This document shows, in pieces, positions 1 through 9,676 of a DNA stretch of 64,000 bases (position 1 is the first letter of the stretch; each line of letters begins with the position of its first letter). A model generated the notes under the pieces. It was not told where the DNA came from and did not search any database. It worked only from the letters and a program-made list of their open reading frames with translations. Made by a program: the position numbers and the translations under genes. Origin of the DNA: Limnochorda sp. LNt (GTDB lineage: Bacteria; Bacillota; Limnochordia; Limnochordales; Geochordaceae); NCBI RefSeq assembly GCF_035593265.1, contig NZ_CP141614.1:1178001-1242000 (forward strand), in the 5' to 3' direction.

Positions 1-3000
1 CAGCCGCCGGTCATCGAGCAGATTGCCGCGCAGCCTTGGGCCGGCGCCGCGCCGCTGGAGGTGCACTTCTCGGCCCAGGTGCGAGACCCTGACGGGCAGG
101 TCGTCTCGGTCCTCTGGGATTTCGGCGACGGCAGCGACCCCGTCTCCGGCACGCTCGACGTGGTGCACGTGTACGAGGTCGAGGGGGAGTACGAGGCCAC
201 GTTGACCGTGGTGGACGACGAGGGCTTGACCGCCAGCGCCTCCGTCCCCATCGTCGTCCGCCCCCAGCCGTCCATCTCCGTGGAGCCGCCTTCCTTCAGG
301 GCCTTGGTCCGGGCCCACCGGATCCGCACCGAGACCCTCCGGATCGAAAACACGGGGGAGGCGTCGCTCGAGTACACCATCCGCGTCGAGACCTCTCAGG
401 GCACGGCGGCCGTGCCGGCGGAGGATCTGCCCCCATGGGAACCCGGCAGCAAGGAGGCCGTCGACCCGCGGGGCGGCCGGTTGCACCCCCAGGGCTTCGG
501 CGGGCCCGACGCGTTCGGCTACCTGTGGCGTGACAGCGACGAGGCCAGCGGCCCGGCCTTCGAGTGGGTGGAGATAAGCGGCGTCGGCACCCGTCTTCTC
601 CTCTCCGAGGACGGCTTTGAGAGCGTCGAGCTGCCCTGGCCCTTCCCCTTCTACGGCCAGGAGAAGCAGCACGTGGTCATCTCGGCCAACGGCTACCTGA
701 CGTTCGGCACGACGGGCGGGGACTACACCAACGACCCGATCCCGTCCTCCTCGACGCCCAACGACCTGCTCGCGGTCTGGTGGGACGACCTCAGCCCCCA
801 GCGAGGAGACGGGGCGGTCTACTACCACCACGATCCCGTGGGCGACCGGTTCATCGTCCAGTGGACCGACGTGCAGCGGTACCCCGGCCGGGGATCCCAC
901 ACGTTCCAGGCCATCCTGTATCCTGACGGCCGCGTCGTCTACCAGTACCTCGAGATGGCCTTCGGACAGCCTGGCGATGAGGCCTCGGCCACCGTCGGCA
1001 TCGAAAACGCCGACGGCACCGATGGGCTCGAGGTGCTGTTCAACGCAGCGGGCTACATCCACGATGGGCTCGCCATCGCCTTCTGGCCCTACCGGTGGCT
1101 GGCGGTGGAGCCGCAGGCCGGCACCGTGGAGCCCGGCGAGGCCGCCGACGTCGAGGTGGTCATGGACCTGACGCCCGTCGCTGGCGGCATCCTCAATGGG
1201 GTGCTGATCGTCGAGAGCAACGACCTGTCGCAACCCCAAGTCCGGGTGCCGGTGCAGGTGGAGGTGCTGGCCAACCAGCCACCGGTCATCGACGCGGCCG
1301 GCGTCAACCCGTCGCGGGGCCCCTTGGGCACCACGTTCCAATTCGTGGCCGCTGCCAACGATCCCGATGGCTCCATCGCCGACGTCTACTGGGACTTCGG
1401 GGATGGCAGCGGCCCCGTCCATGCCTTCGTGGCCACTCACGCCTATGCGAGCGAGGGCGTCTACACCGCCACCTTCACCGCTGTCGACAACGATGGGTAT
1501 CGCAGCTCGGCCAGCGTGACGGTGCGGGTGCAGCAGACCCCCCAGGCCCGCTGGGCACCCCGTCAGCTCTTCATGGAGGTGGCGGCCGGACAGTCGACGT
1601 CGGCGACGCTGACCCTGAGCAACGACGGAGCCGGCCCCCTGGTCTTCGGCTCGGCGGAGGAGGGGACCCGGTGGGTTGCCACGCCCGAGCGGCTCGTGGC
1701 CCCGCATGAGGTGCAAGAGCCCGACACCAGGACGGCCGAAGGGATGTACGCACCCAATCCGGACCCCGATCGCTCCCCCTGGCTGCCCGAGGCCGTGGGC
1801 GACGTCATCACCTCCTGGCCGGCTCCGGCGCCCATCGGCCTGGCTTGGGGCGTCGGCGTCAACTGGCGGACCGGGCATCTGGTCATCTCGGACCCTGATC
1901 TCCTGCAAGACTTCGTGGTGCCGCCCGACGGCAGCGCGCCGGTCGCGAGCTGGCCCACCCCGTGGGCGGGCGCCTGGCCTGGCGACATGGCCTTCGACGG
2001 CACGACCATCTGGCAGGTCAACGTGGGTGGCGACAACGGGCTGTACCGGCTCGATCCCATGACGGGCGAGGTGCTGGCATCCATCACCTCCGTGCCGTGG
2101 GGCATCTCGCAGCGCGGCCTGGCCTACGATCCGGAGACGGACACCTTCTTGGTGGGCGGCTGGAACGAGGACGTCATCTACCGCGTCGCGGGCCTCAGCC
2201 ACCCCAATCCCGGCACCCTCGTCGAATCCTGGTCGATGCCGGTGGGCATCGCCGGGTTGGCGTACCACCCCAACGCCGGCATCCTCATCGTGGCCAGCAA
2301 CGCGGCGCCCGACATGATCTACTTCGTGGACGTCGCGACCCGTACCACGGTGGCCCAGTTCCCGCACCCCGCCCAGGGCTCGTACGGGGGGGCCGGCATC
2401 GAACTCGACGCCGACGGTCGTCTCTGGGTGGCCTCGCAGACGGATAACCGCCTCTACCTGGTGGAGACCGGGCTGGGCCCTGTCTCGGGCTGGCTGCGCT
2501 GGCAGCCCGAGAGTGGCGAGGTGCCCCCTGGCGGGTCCATGGCCATCACGGTGACCGTCGACGCGTCGACGCTGCAGGTCGGCGAGCACCAAGGCAGCGT
2601 GGTGCTGACGACCAACGATCCCGAGCACCCGCTGATCATGGTGCCGGTCTCGGCTCGGGTGGCGGCGCCGCCGGTCATCGCCGAGGCCACGGCAGATCCG
2701 ACCCTGGGGGAGCCACCGCTCACGGTCCGCTTCCGGGCGGTCGTGATCCCCGGTGACTCGCCGCTGGCGACGACCCGCTGGTCGTTCGGCGACGGGAGCC
2801 GCGCCGACGGGCTCGAGGCCGAGCACACCTACACGAGCGAGGGTCGCTACGAAGCCACCTTCACCGTCGTCGACACGCTGGGCGGCACGGCATCGGTCAG
2901 CCTGCCCATCGAGGTGCGGCTCTTGCCGAGCCCCACGGTGGATCCGACGCGCATCGAGACCACCTTGACCGCGACCGGCGTCGAGAGCCACACGGTCTCC

Positions 3001-6000
3001 CTCGGCAACGTGGAGGGCAACGCACCCCTGGAGTTCCGGGTGCGGGTCCGGGAGGGAGCCGCGCCCGTCATCGCCCTGCCTCGCCGGGTGGGCACGGTGG
3101 CGGACCCTGACGCCCCCACGGCGCAAGGCCTCTACGAGCCGCTCGCGCCGGAGCTGGCCCAGCGCATCCGTGCCAACGTCCGGCCCGACGCGGTGGGGGA
3201 TGTGCTGGCAGCTTGGCCGCTGCCCGCCGAGATCGTCCTGGGCTGGGGCGTCGGCTACGACCAGACCAAGCTCTGGATCTCGGATCCCGAGCAGCGCAAG
3301 GACTTCTGGACGACCCCCGCGGGGCAGCTGGTGGGCAGCGTCGACACGCCGTGGGCGGGCTCGTGGCCGGCGGACCTGGCCTACGACGAGCGCCACGGCC
3401 TGATCTGGCAGGTCAACGTCGGCGGCGACAACGCGCTGTACGGGCTGGATCCGCAGACGGGTGAGGTCGTGGCCGTCATCGACGATCCACAGTGGAGCGC
3501 CGTCTCGCAGCGCGGCGTCGCCTACCGCGACGACAACGACACGCTGTACGTGGGCGGTTGGAACGAGGACATCATCTACCAGGTCAAGGGCCTCAGCTGG
3601 GACCAGCCCGGCCAGGTGCTGGCGGCCTGGAGCCTCTCGGGAGCCGGCATCAGCGGTCTGGCCTGGCATCCGGACGGCCTCCTGTGGGTCGCCACCAACT
3701 CGCCGGGTGACTACATCTACGGGCTCGACCTGGAGACCCTCGAGATCGTCTACCAGTTGCCCGGCCCGTCTGGCGGGGACTACCTGGGAGCCGGGCTCAC
3801 GCTGCACGAGGACGGCAACCTGTGGGCCGTCACCCAAGACAACATGGCCTACCTGATCAGCACCGAGATGCCCCTGCGCCGGGGCATCACGGTCGAACCC
3901 AGCTCGGGCATCGTGCCGCCGGGTGAGAGCCGAACGCTGACCCTCACCATCGACGCCGCCCAGCTGGGGCTGCCCGGGCAGGACGTGGCGAGCTACCTGG
4001 AGATCATGACCAACCATCCGTTGCAGCCGGTCCTGACGGTCGACGTGGTGACCCACATCCTGCCGGGCCCCTCCATCGAGGAGCTGACAGTCAGCCCCAC
4101 CCTGGGCGAGCCGCCACTGGAGGTGAGCGTCAGTGCCCGTGTGGCCGGGCCCGTGCATCCCATCGTCGACGTCTGGTGGGACTTCGGCGACGGCAGCGAG
4201 CCCGTGCACGCCCTGCGGGCCTCCCACGTCTACACGTCGGAGGGGACCTACGAGATCAGCCTGCACGCCGTCGACGCGGTGGGCGTGGAGACGGTGGCGC
4301 GACGCACCGTCGAGGTGCGCTATCTGCCCGTGCTGGAGGTGGAGCCCGCCTCCCTCGCGGCGCACCTGACCCAAGGGGAGCAGACCCAGCAGGTGCTGAC
4401 GGTGCGCAACGCGGGCGAGCGCCAGGCGATGAACTACTGGATCACCACGGCACCCAGCTTCTCGGGTGCACCTGAGTACCGGCGATTCGCCTCACGGCCG
4501 CGCGAGAAGGGCGAGGCGGAGCCTCGGGGCTGGCCCGTGACGTACGGGAGCGGTGGGCCCGATCAGTACGGTTACGTCTGGATCGACAGCCGGGACCCCG
4601 ACGGCCCCGGCTACGAGTGGGTGGAGATCCGCGACGTCGGCACGCCGGTCACGTTGGATGACGAGAGCGGCGTGGTGGTCGAGCTGCCGTGGAGCTTCCC
4701 ATTCTACGGCCAACTGAAGCAGCAGGTCGCCATCGCATCCAACGGCTACCTCACGTTCGGGACGGCGACACGCGGATACTGGACCAACACGCCCATCCCC
4801 GACCCTGCCCAGCCCAATGATCTCATCGCCCCCTTCTGGACCGACCTGGACCCGGGCCAGGCGGGCAGCGTCTACTACCACTACGACGAGGCCGGCGACC
4901 GGTTCGTCGTGGAGTACGAGGCGGTGCCCGAGTGGGGGCTGAGCGGTTCGGCCCACACGTTCCAGATCATCCTGCACCGTGACGGCAGCATCCTCTACCA
5001 GTACCGATCGCTCCAGGGCGACCTGACCAGCGTCACCGTCGGCATCGAGAATGCCACGGGCAGCGACGGCCTGCAGGTGGTCTACAATGCGCCCTATCTG
5101 GAAGATGGCCTGGCCGTGCTGCTCACGCCGGTAGGGCGGCTGGTGCAGGTGGCGCCCGAGGCGGGCTACCTGCTGCCCGGCATGGCCCAGGACGTCATGG
5201 TCACCCTCGGCGACCCCGCCGCCGCGGCCGGCCTGTACCGGATCAACCTCTTCGTCATGTCCGACGATCCGTTTCGGCCGCAGGTCGTCGTGCCGGTCAC
5301 CCTCGACATCAACGGCGTCCCCCAGGTGAGCATCCTCGCTCCGCAGGAGGGCGCCGTCCTGCAGGGGCCGGCGGAGGTGCGCTGGCGGGTGGACGACGAT
5401 GACGAGGTGAGCGTGGACGTGGCCTACAGCCCGGACGGCGGGGAGAGCTGGACGCCCATCGCCCAGGGGCTGACCGGCGTCGACCGGTTGCTGTGGGAGA
5501 CGGAGTCGGTGCCTGCTGGCGAGGGGTATCGGGTCCGGGTGACCGCCACCGACCTCGAGGGGCAGGTGGGCCACGCCGTCAGCGGGACGTTCGCGGTACA
5601 CCGGCCTCCGCAGGTGGCCATCCTGGCGCCGGAGGCGGGCAGCCTGCTGGCCCGTCCGCAGGCGGTCATCCGGTGGGAGGCCAGCGACCCGGAGGACGGC
5701 GACGACGTCGTCATCGATCTCCATTACCGGATCGGCGAAGGCGCCTGGCGGCGCATAGCCTTCAACCAGCCCAACACGGGGCAGTACACGTGGGACATCC
5801 GGGAGGTCCCGACCAGTGCCGAGGTGGCGCTGCGCCTCTCCGTGCGGGACCGGGAGGGCGGGTTGCGCCAGGTGGTGGTCGGGCCGCTGACGGTCACCGA
5901 TCTGCCCGTCGCGGACTTCCTCTTCGAGCCGCCCGACGGCATCACGACGGAGACGGACATCCGCTTCGTCGACCGTTCCACCGATCCCGACGGAGCCGTC

Positions 6001-7686
6001 AGCGGATGGCAGTGGTCCTTCGGCGACGGGGCCACCAGCGCCGAGCAGCAGCCGACGCACCGTTACGCGCAGGCCGGCATCTACGACGTGCGACTGGTGG
6101 TCGTCGACGACGTCGGGGCGGCCAGCGCTCCGGTGCGACAGACCCTGGCGGTGGGCGCGCCGGAGGCGCCCGTCGTGGGCTTCATCTACAGGGACACCGT
6201 GCCCGGTGAGGATACCCTGGACGCCATGGCGCTGGTGGGCCTGTGGGTGACCAAGTACGGCGACGGCACGCCACGGATCGCAACGGCGCGCTTCGACGGT
6301 GACCCGGTCGGCGGGGCCGGCTTCCAGGAGGTCGGGGGCTTCTTCGACCTGCATCTGGACGCGAGCGAAGGCGTCGCCGCTCTGGAGGGGCGCTGGCACT
6401 TTCCCGAGGACGTGGCACATCCGGAGTCGCTCATCCTGGTCTGGTACGACCCGCGGGCCGGTCGGTGGAACCGCGTCGAGCCGCAGAGACTGACCGTGGC
6501 ACCCGGCGGCGGGTACGGTGGCTACATCCGGTTCACCATCGACGCGTCGTCGACGCCTCGCATCGACCAGCTCGGGGGGACGCTCTTCGGCGGCGTCGTC
6601 AACCAGGCACCGGTCGCGGCGTTCGCCGTGGAGCCGGAGTCGCCGACGGTGCTCGACACCGTGCGATTCGTGGACGCCTCCTCGGACCCGGACGACAACC
6701 TGGTGGCGTGGGCCTGGGACTTGGGCGACGGTGCCACCAGCTCGGAGCGCAACCCCCAGCACCGCTACGCGCGCAAGGGCACCTACACGGTCCGGCTGAC
6801 GGTCACCGACGCCGCCGGTGAGGAGGCGACCGTCCAGCGGCTCGTCCAGGTGGTCAACGCGGCACCGATAGCGGCCTTCCGCCACGAACCGGAGGCGCCC
6901 ACCATCCTCGATACGGTCCGCTTCGTACAGGAGGCGACCGACCCGGACGGCGAGGACGACCTGGTGGCGTGGGCCTGGGACTTGGGCGACGGTGCCACCA
7001 GCTCGGAGCGCAACCCCGAGCACCGCTACGCGCGCAAGGGCACTTACACGGTCCGGCTGACGGTCACCGATGCGGACGGCGCGACGACCACGGCCCAGCG
7101 CGCGCTGCAGGTGGGCAACGTGCCGCCTCAGGTGCGCATCGTCGAGCCCAAGGCCGGCACGGTCTGGACGGGCATCCAGGTCATCGAGTACGAGGCGACC
7201 GACGCCGACGGCGATCCGCTCACCATCGCCTTCGACTACCGGCCGGCCGACGGCGGCGGCGAGTGGCAGCTCATCGCCCAAGAGCAGCCCAACGCCGGCA
7301 AGTTCGCCTGGCACACGGCGTCGGTCAAGCGAGGAGGGCGCTACGAGCTCCGGGTCACGGCCAGCGACGGCGAGGCGTCCGCCAGTGCCATCAGCGAGCC
7401 CTTCGTCGTCTCGGTGGTGGAGGGCCTCGTGACGCACGGCCCCAACCCGGCCCGGGACGCCGTCACGTTCTACTTCGACCTGGGCGAGCGATCGGGTGAG
7501 CTGCACGTCTTCCGCATCGATGGCCGGCCGGTGGCGCGGTGGCGCCTGGCCGACGGCACGACGAGCCTGGTCTGGGACCTCACCGACGCCGACGGGCGGG
7601 TGCTCGGCAGCGGCCTTTACCTCTACGTGGTCGTGACGGAGACGGGCGAGACGTCGGGCGTGCGCCGTCTGGTGGTGGAGCGGTGA
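1..7686 (+). CDS. Giant secreted PKD-repeat protein with FlgD-like C-terminal domain (5' end outside window)
   Basis: The frame is open from base 1, and the translated residues ahead of the first in-frame GTG at 61 already read as a PKD domain, so the true start lies upstream. About 2560 residues are visible. They contain PKD domains (WDFGDGS-type motifs near nt 115, 1390, 2780, 4175, 6015, 6715, 6975), two nidogen-like sheet domains (near nt 520-1100 and 4550-5140, both with SNGYLTFGT or ANGYLTFGT), and two SMP-30/NHL-like propeller modules (near nt 1790-2470 and 3190-3870, both with QVNVGGDN). The last ~85 residues, beginning GPNPARDAVTFYF, resemble the FlgD-like Ig domain used as a sorting tail in type 9 secretion substrates. 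The domains are typical of an extracellular adhesin or matrix protein; function is inferred. It lies directly upstream of a PorV-like gene, which fits a surface-export pair. Confidence 0.85.
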   Translation, partial: QPPVIEQIAAQPWAGAAPLEVHFSAQVRDPDGQVVSVLWDFGDGSDPVSGTLDVVHVYEVEGEYEATLTVVDDEGLTASASVPIVVRPQPSISVEPPSFRALVRAHRIRTETLRIENTGEASLEYTIRVETSQGTAAVPAEDLPPWEPGSKEAVDPRGGRLHPQGFGGPDAFGYLWRDSDEASGPAFEWVEISGVGTRLLLSEDGFESVELPWPFPFYGQEKQHVVISANGYLTFGTTGGDYTNDPIPSSSTPNDLLAVWWDDLSPQRGDGAVYYHHDPVGDRFIVQWTDVQRYPGRGSHTFQAILYPDGRVVYQYLEMAFGQPGDEASATVGIENADGTDGLEVLFNAAGYIHDGLAIAFWPYRWLAVEPQAGTVEPGEAADVEVVMDLTPVAGGILNGVLIVESNDLSQPQVRVPVQVEVLANQPPVIDAAGVNPSRGPLGTTFQFVAAANDPDGSIADVYWDFGDGSGPVHAFVATHAYASEGVYTATFTAVDNDGYRSSASVTVRVQQTPQARWAPRQLFMEVAAGQSTSATLTLSNDGAGPLVFGSAEEGTRWVATPERLVAPHEVQEPDTRTAEGMYAPNPDPDRSPWLPEAVGDVITSWPAPAPIGLAWGVGVNWRTGHLVISDPDLLQDFVVPPDGSAPVASWPTPWAGAWPGDMAFDGTTIWQVNVGGDNGLYRLDPMTGEVLASITSVPWGISQRGLAYDPETDTFLVGGWNEDVIYRVAGLSHPNPGTLVESWSMPVGIAGLAYHPNAGILIVASNAAPDMIYFVDVATRTTVAQFPHPAQGSYGGAGIELDADGRLWVASQTDNRLYLVETGLGPVSGWLRWQPESGEVPPGGSMAITVTVDASTLQVGEHQGSVVLTTNDPEHPLIMVPVSARVAAPPVIAEATADPTLGEPPLTVRFRAVVIPGDSPLATTRWSFGDGSRADGLEAEHTYTSEGRYEATFTVVDTLGGTASVSLPIEVRLLPSPTVDPTRIETTLTATGVESHTVSLGNVEGNAPLEFRVRVREGAAPVIALPRRVGTVADPDAPTAQGLYEPLAPELAQRIRANVRPDAVGDVLAAWPLPAEIVLGWGVGYDQTKLWISDPEQRKDFWTTPAGQLVGSVDTPWAGSWPADLAYDERHGLIWQVNVGGDNALYGLDPQTGEVVAVIDDPQWSAVSQRGVAYRDDNDTLYVGGWNEDIIYQVKGLSWDQPGQVLAAWSLSGAGISGLAWHPDGLLWVATNSPGDYIYGLDLETLEIVYQLPGPSGGDYLGAGLTLHEDGNLWAVTQDNMAYLISTEMPLRRGITVEPSSGIVPPGESRTLTLTIDAAQLGLPGQDVASYLEIMTNHPLQPVLTVDVVTHILPGPSIEELTVSPTLGEPPLEVSVSARVAGPVHPIVDVWWDFGDGSEPVHALRASHVYTSEGTYEISLHAVDAVGVETVARRTVEVRYLPVLEVEPASLAAHLTQGEQTQQVLTVRNAGERQAMNYWITTAPSFSGAPEYRRFASRPREKGEAEPRGWPVTYGSGGPDQYGYVWIDSRDPDGPGYEWVEIRDVGTPVTLDDESGVVVELPWSFPFYGQLKQQVAIASNGYLTFGTATRGYWTNTPIPDPAQPNDLIAPFWTDLDPGQAGSVYYHYDEAGDRFVVEYEAVPEWGLSGSAHTFQIILHRDGSILYQYRSLQGDLTSVTVGIENATGSDGLQVVYNAPYLEDGLAVLLTPVGRLVQVAPEAGYLLPGMAQDVMVTLGDPAAAAGLYRINLFVMSDDPFRPQVVVPVTLDINGVPQVSILAPQEGAVLQGPAEVRWRVDDDDEVSVDVAYSPDGGESWTPIAQGLTGVDRLLWETESVPAGEGYRVRVTATDLEGQVGHAVSGTFAVHRPPQVAILAPEAGSLLARPQAVIRWEASDPEDGDDVVIDLHYRIGEGAWRRIAFNQPNTGQYTWDIREVPTSAEVALRLSVRDREGGLRQVVVGPLTVTDLPVADFLFEPPDGITTETDIRFVDRSTDPDGAVSGWQWSFGDGATSAEQQPTHRYAQAGIYDVRLVVVDDVGAASAPVRQTLAVGAPEAPVVGFIYRDTVPGEDTLDAMALVGLWVTKYGDGTPRIATARFDGDPVGGAGFQEVGGFFDLHLDASEGVAALEGRWHFPEDVAHPESLILVWYDPRAGRWNRVEPQRLTVAPGGGYGGYIRFTIDASSTPRIDQLGGTLFGGVVNQAPVAAFAVEPESPTVLDTVRFVDASSDPDDNLVAWAWDLGDGATSSERNPQHRYARKGTYTVRLTVTDAAGEEATVQRLVQVVNAAPIAAFRHEPEAPTILDTVRFVQEATDPDGEDDLVAWAWDLGDGATSSERNPEHRYARKGTYTVRLTVTDADGATTTAQRALQVGNVPPQVRIVEPKAGTVWTGIQVIEYEATDADGDPLTIAFDYRPADGGGEWQLIAQEQPNAGKFAWHTASVKRGGRYELRVTASDGEASASAISEPFVVSVVEGLVTHGPNPARDAVTFYFDLGERSGELHVFRIDGRPVARWRLADGTTSLVWDLTDADGRVLGSGLYLYVVVTETGETSGVRRLVVER
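6700..7073 (+). repeat. Near-identical in-frame PKD repeat pair
   Basis: Bases 6700-6812 and 6961-7073 match at all but about three positions. The offset is 261 bp, exactly 87 codons, so the reading frame is kept. The third-codon-position identity shows a recent duplication or gene conversion of one PKD module, whereas the other PKD modules in this protein have diverged. Confidence 0.85.
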
Positions 7687-7742
7687 GGCGCGGAGCAGCC
7701 ATGGGTGGCTCAGCCGGGGGCGAGCACGGGAGAGGGGCATGC

Positions 7743-8669
7743 GTGACCATGCACAGCCTTGGCGAGATGGCGAGCCTCGAGCGGTCGCGTCCACTCGGCA
7801 GATGGCCTTCGGGCCAGCGCCTGGTGGTCACCCTGGCGGTCATCCTGGGGGTAGCCGCCGGGGCTGGCCCGGGGGCCCGGGCTTCGTACACGGGCACCGC
7901 CGCCTATCTGGACATCGGCATGGGGGCCCGCGCGATGGCCATGGGCGGGGCCTTCGTGGCCGTAGCCGACGATGCCACGGCACTCTACTACAACCCGGCG
8001 GGGCTGGCCGACGTGGGCCCGTGGCAGCTCGTCTCCTTCTACTCCAACCAGTACCAGGCCGCAGGGTACGGCGCCCTTGCTCTGGCCGGACGCGGACTGG
8101 GCGGCGGCGTGCAGTGGTTGCGGTCCTCCGGCATACCGGCGCGCGACGAGTACGGCAACGCGTCGGACGAGTTCGACATCTCCCAGACGGCGTGGCGTCT
8201 CGCCCTGGCGCGTGAGGTGGGGCCCATCGCCGTGGGGGCCGCCCTGGCCTACGCCTCCGACCGGTACCGGGAGACGTCAGGTAGCGGACTGACGGGAGAC
8301 GTGGGGGCTTTGATGGACGTGGGGTCGGTCCGCCTGGGCGTGGCCGCCCGGCACTTCTGGGGAGCCCGCACGTCCAGCACGGGCGTGCGGGAGCCCTTCG
8401 AGCCCCAACTGGTCGCGGGATTCTCGTGGCGGCTCGGCTCGCTGCTCACCGCCGCGGAGGTGGCCCTGAGGGGGCCCGTGCGAGCGGGGGCCGAATACCG
8501 GTTGGGCCCCCTGCTGGCCTTGCGAGCCGGGGCGTGGAGCGAGGACGGTTACCTCAATTGGAGTGCCGGGGTCGGGCTGGCCGTGGGCCGCGCCGCCATC
8601 GACTATGCGTACGCCGACGCCCGGGTGCTCGGAGGCTCCCACCGGCTGTCGCTCAGCTACGGCTTCTGA
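7743..8669 (+). CDS. PorV/UPF0164-like outer-membrane beta-barrel protein
   Basis: About 308 residues. A hydrophobic N-terminal segment ending near ARASYTG looks like a signal peptide. The mature start, with YLDIGMGARAMAMGGAFVAV and then DDATALYYNPAGLA, is the hallmark of the UPF0164/PorV/FadL-related barrel family; PorV carries substrates of the type 9 secretion system in Bacteroidota. Alternating hydrophobic stretches and glycines continue to the C-terminus (RLSLSYGF). The start is taken as GTG 7743, 5 nt after the purine-rich stretch GGGAGAGGGG; ATG 7749 is equally possible. It follows the giant PKD protein by 56 bp and is probably co-transcribed with it. The 3' end overlaps the convergent DUF1624 gene by 13 bp. 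Barrel identity is a family inference. Confidence 0.75.
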   Translation: MTMHSLGEMASLERSRPLGRWPSGQRLVVTLAVILGVAAGAGPGARASYTGTAAYLDIGMGARAMAMGGAFVAVADDATALYYNPAGLADVGPWQLVSFYSNQYQAAGYGALALAGRGLGGGVQWLRSSGIPARDEYGNASDEFDISQTAWRLALAREVGPIAVGAALAYASDRYRETSGSGLTGDVGALMDVGSVRLGVAARHFWGARTSSTGVREPFEPQLVAGFSWRLGSLLTAAEVALRGPVRAGAEYRLGPLLALRAGAWSEDGYLNWSAGVGLAVGRAAIDYAYADARVLGGSHRLSLSYGF

Positions 8670-9427
8670 AGGAGCCCCATGAGTCCGAAGAGGGCCAGCA
8701 AGACGGGCTGGTGGAGGAGGTAGACGACCAGCGAGTGGCGTCCCAGCCAGCAGACGGGGCGCCACACGCGCGGCGGTGGGGCGGGGGCAGGTAGCCACCG
8801 CCCCACGTGCGGCCCGCTCCACACCCCCAGCGCCACCGCTGCCATCCAGGGGAGCACCGGCCAGTAGTCGACGCTGTGGAAGGCCGGCGGCGTGATCCCC
8901 AGCGGCACCGTCCAGGCCCATCCCGCACCCGCGGCGAGCCGCCCCGCCACGAGTCCGGCTGCCGCCAGGGCCGCTGCCAGTCCGGTGCCGACGGCCCTCA
9001 GCCGCCACAGGACGGGCGCGAGCACGAGCGCCGTGCCGATGAGGTGGAGGATGCCGAACCGCACGTACGCGTCGCCCAGCCCCAGGCGGGTGGCCAGCGT
9101 GATGACCAGGGCCCATCCCCAGAGCTTGAGGCCTCTCGAGCGCCAGCGACGGTCCCGCTCCGATGCCGGCCAGCGGGCGGCCGCCAGCGCCATCGACACC
9201 CCCACGAGCCACAAGAAGAGGCTCCCGCCCGCTCGCGCCACCCATAGCCACGGCCCCCGGGTCATGTCGAGGCGCAGCAAGCCGAAGAAGCTGGCATCCC
9301 ACAGCAGGTGATAGATGACCATGCCGGCCACCGCCAGTCCGCGCAGGGCATCGAGCGCCCAGGCCCGCGCCTGCGCGGCCGTCGACTCCGGCCCGGCCGT
9401 CGCCGAAGTTCTCCTCGTGCCGCTCAC
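8657..9427 (-). CDS. DUF1624 / heparan-alpha-glucosaminide N-acetyltransferase-like membrane protein
   Basis: 256 residues with about seven hydrophobic segments. The first helix region (RAWALDALRGLAVAGMVIYH) and the C-terminal CWLGRHSLVVYLLHQPVLL are typical of the DUF1624/acyltransferase-3-like integral membrane acetyltransferases, which move acyl groups across the membrane onto sugars; the substrate here is unknown. The GTG start (9425-9427) has no visible ribosome binding site, and a -10-like TAGCAT lies only 6 nt upstream of it, so a leaderless mRNA is possible. Convergent with, and overlapping by 13 bp, the PorV-like gene. Confidence 0.7.
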   Translation of the reverse strand: MSGTRRTSATAGPESTAAQARAWALDALRGLAVAGMVIYHLLWDASFFGLLRLDMTRGPWLWVARAGGSLFLWLVGVSMALAAARWPASERDRRWRSRGLKLWGWALVITLATRLGLGDAYVRFGILHLIGTALVLAPVLWRLRAVGTGLAAALAAAGLVAGRLAAGAGWAWTVPLGITPPAFHSVDYWPVLPWMAAVALGVWSGPHVGRWLPAPAPPPRVWRPVCWLGRHSLVVYLLHQPVLLALFGLMGLLQKP

Positions 9428-9676
9428 CGTGATATGCTAGCGCCATCATCGGCCGGGTGGGCCGGGTGCGTCGCCTACCCCCTTCCGGACGGCCCTCCCC
9501 CTTCCCTCTCCGACTTCATCGGGGTCGAGTACCTGGAGGAGCGGTAGGCCACCTCGATAACCCCTCGGGTCGATGGGGGCAGGAAAAGGCACGGCGCCTG
9601 CGAACGTTGCGGTGCGCCGGCATCGCCCCGCGCCCGCGCACGGGGTGCGCCGGCGCGCGGAAGGAGGCGCGGGGCT

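Noticed and set aside
4492-7794. 1100-codon open frame on the minus strand under the PKD gene
   Set aside because: It is antisense to well-defined PKD and FlgD-like domains, has no recognisable motif and is rich in Arg, Val, Gly and His, as GC-driven shadows are.
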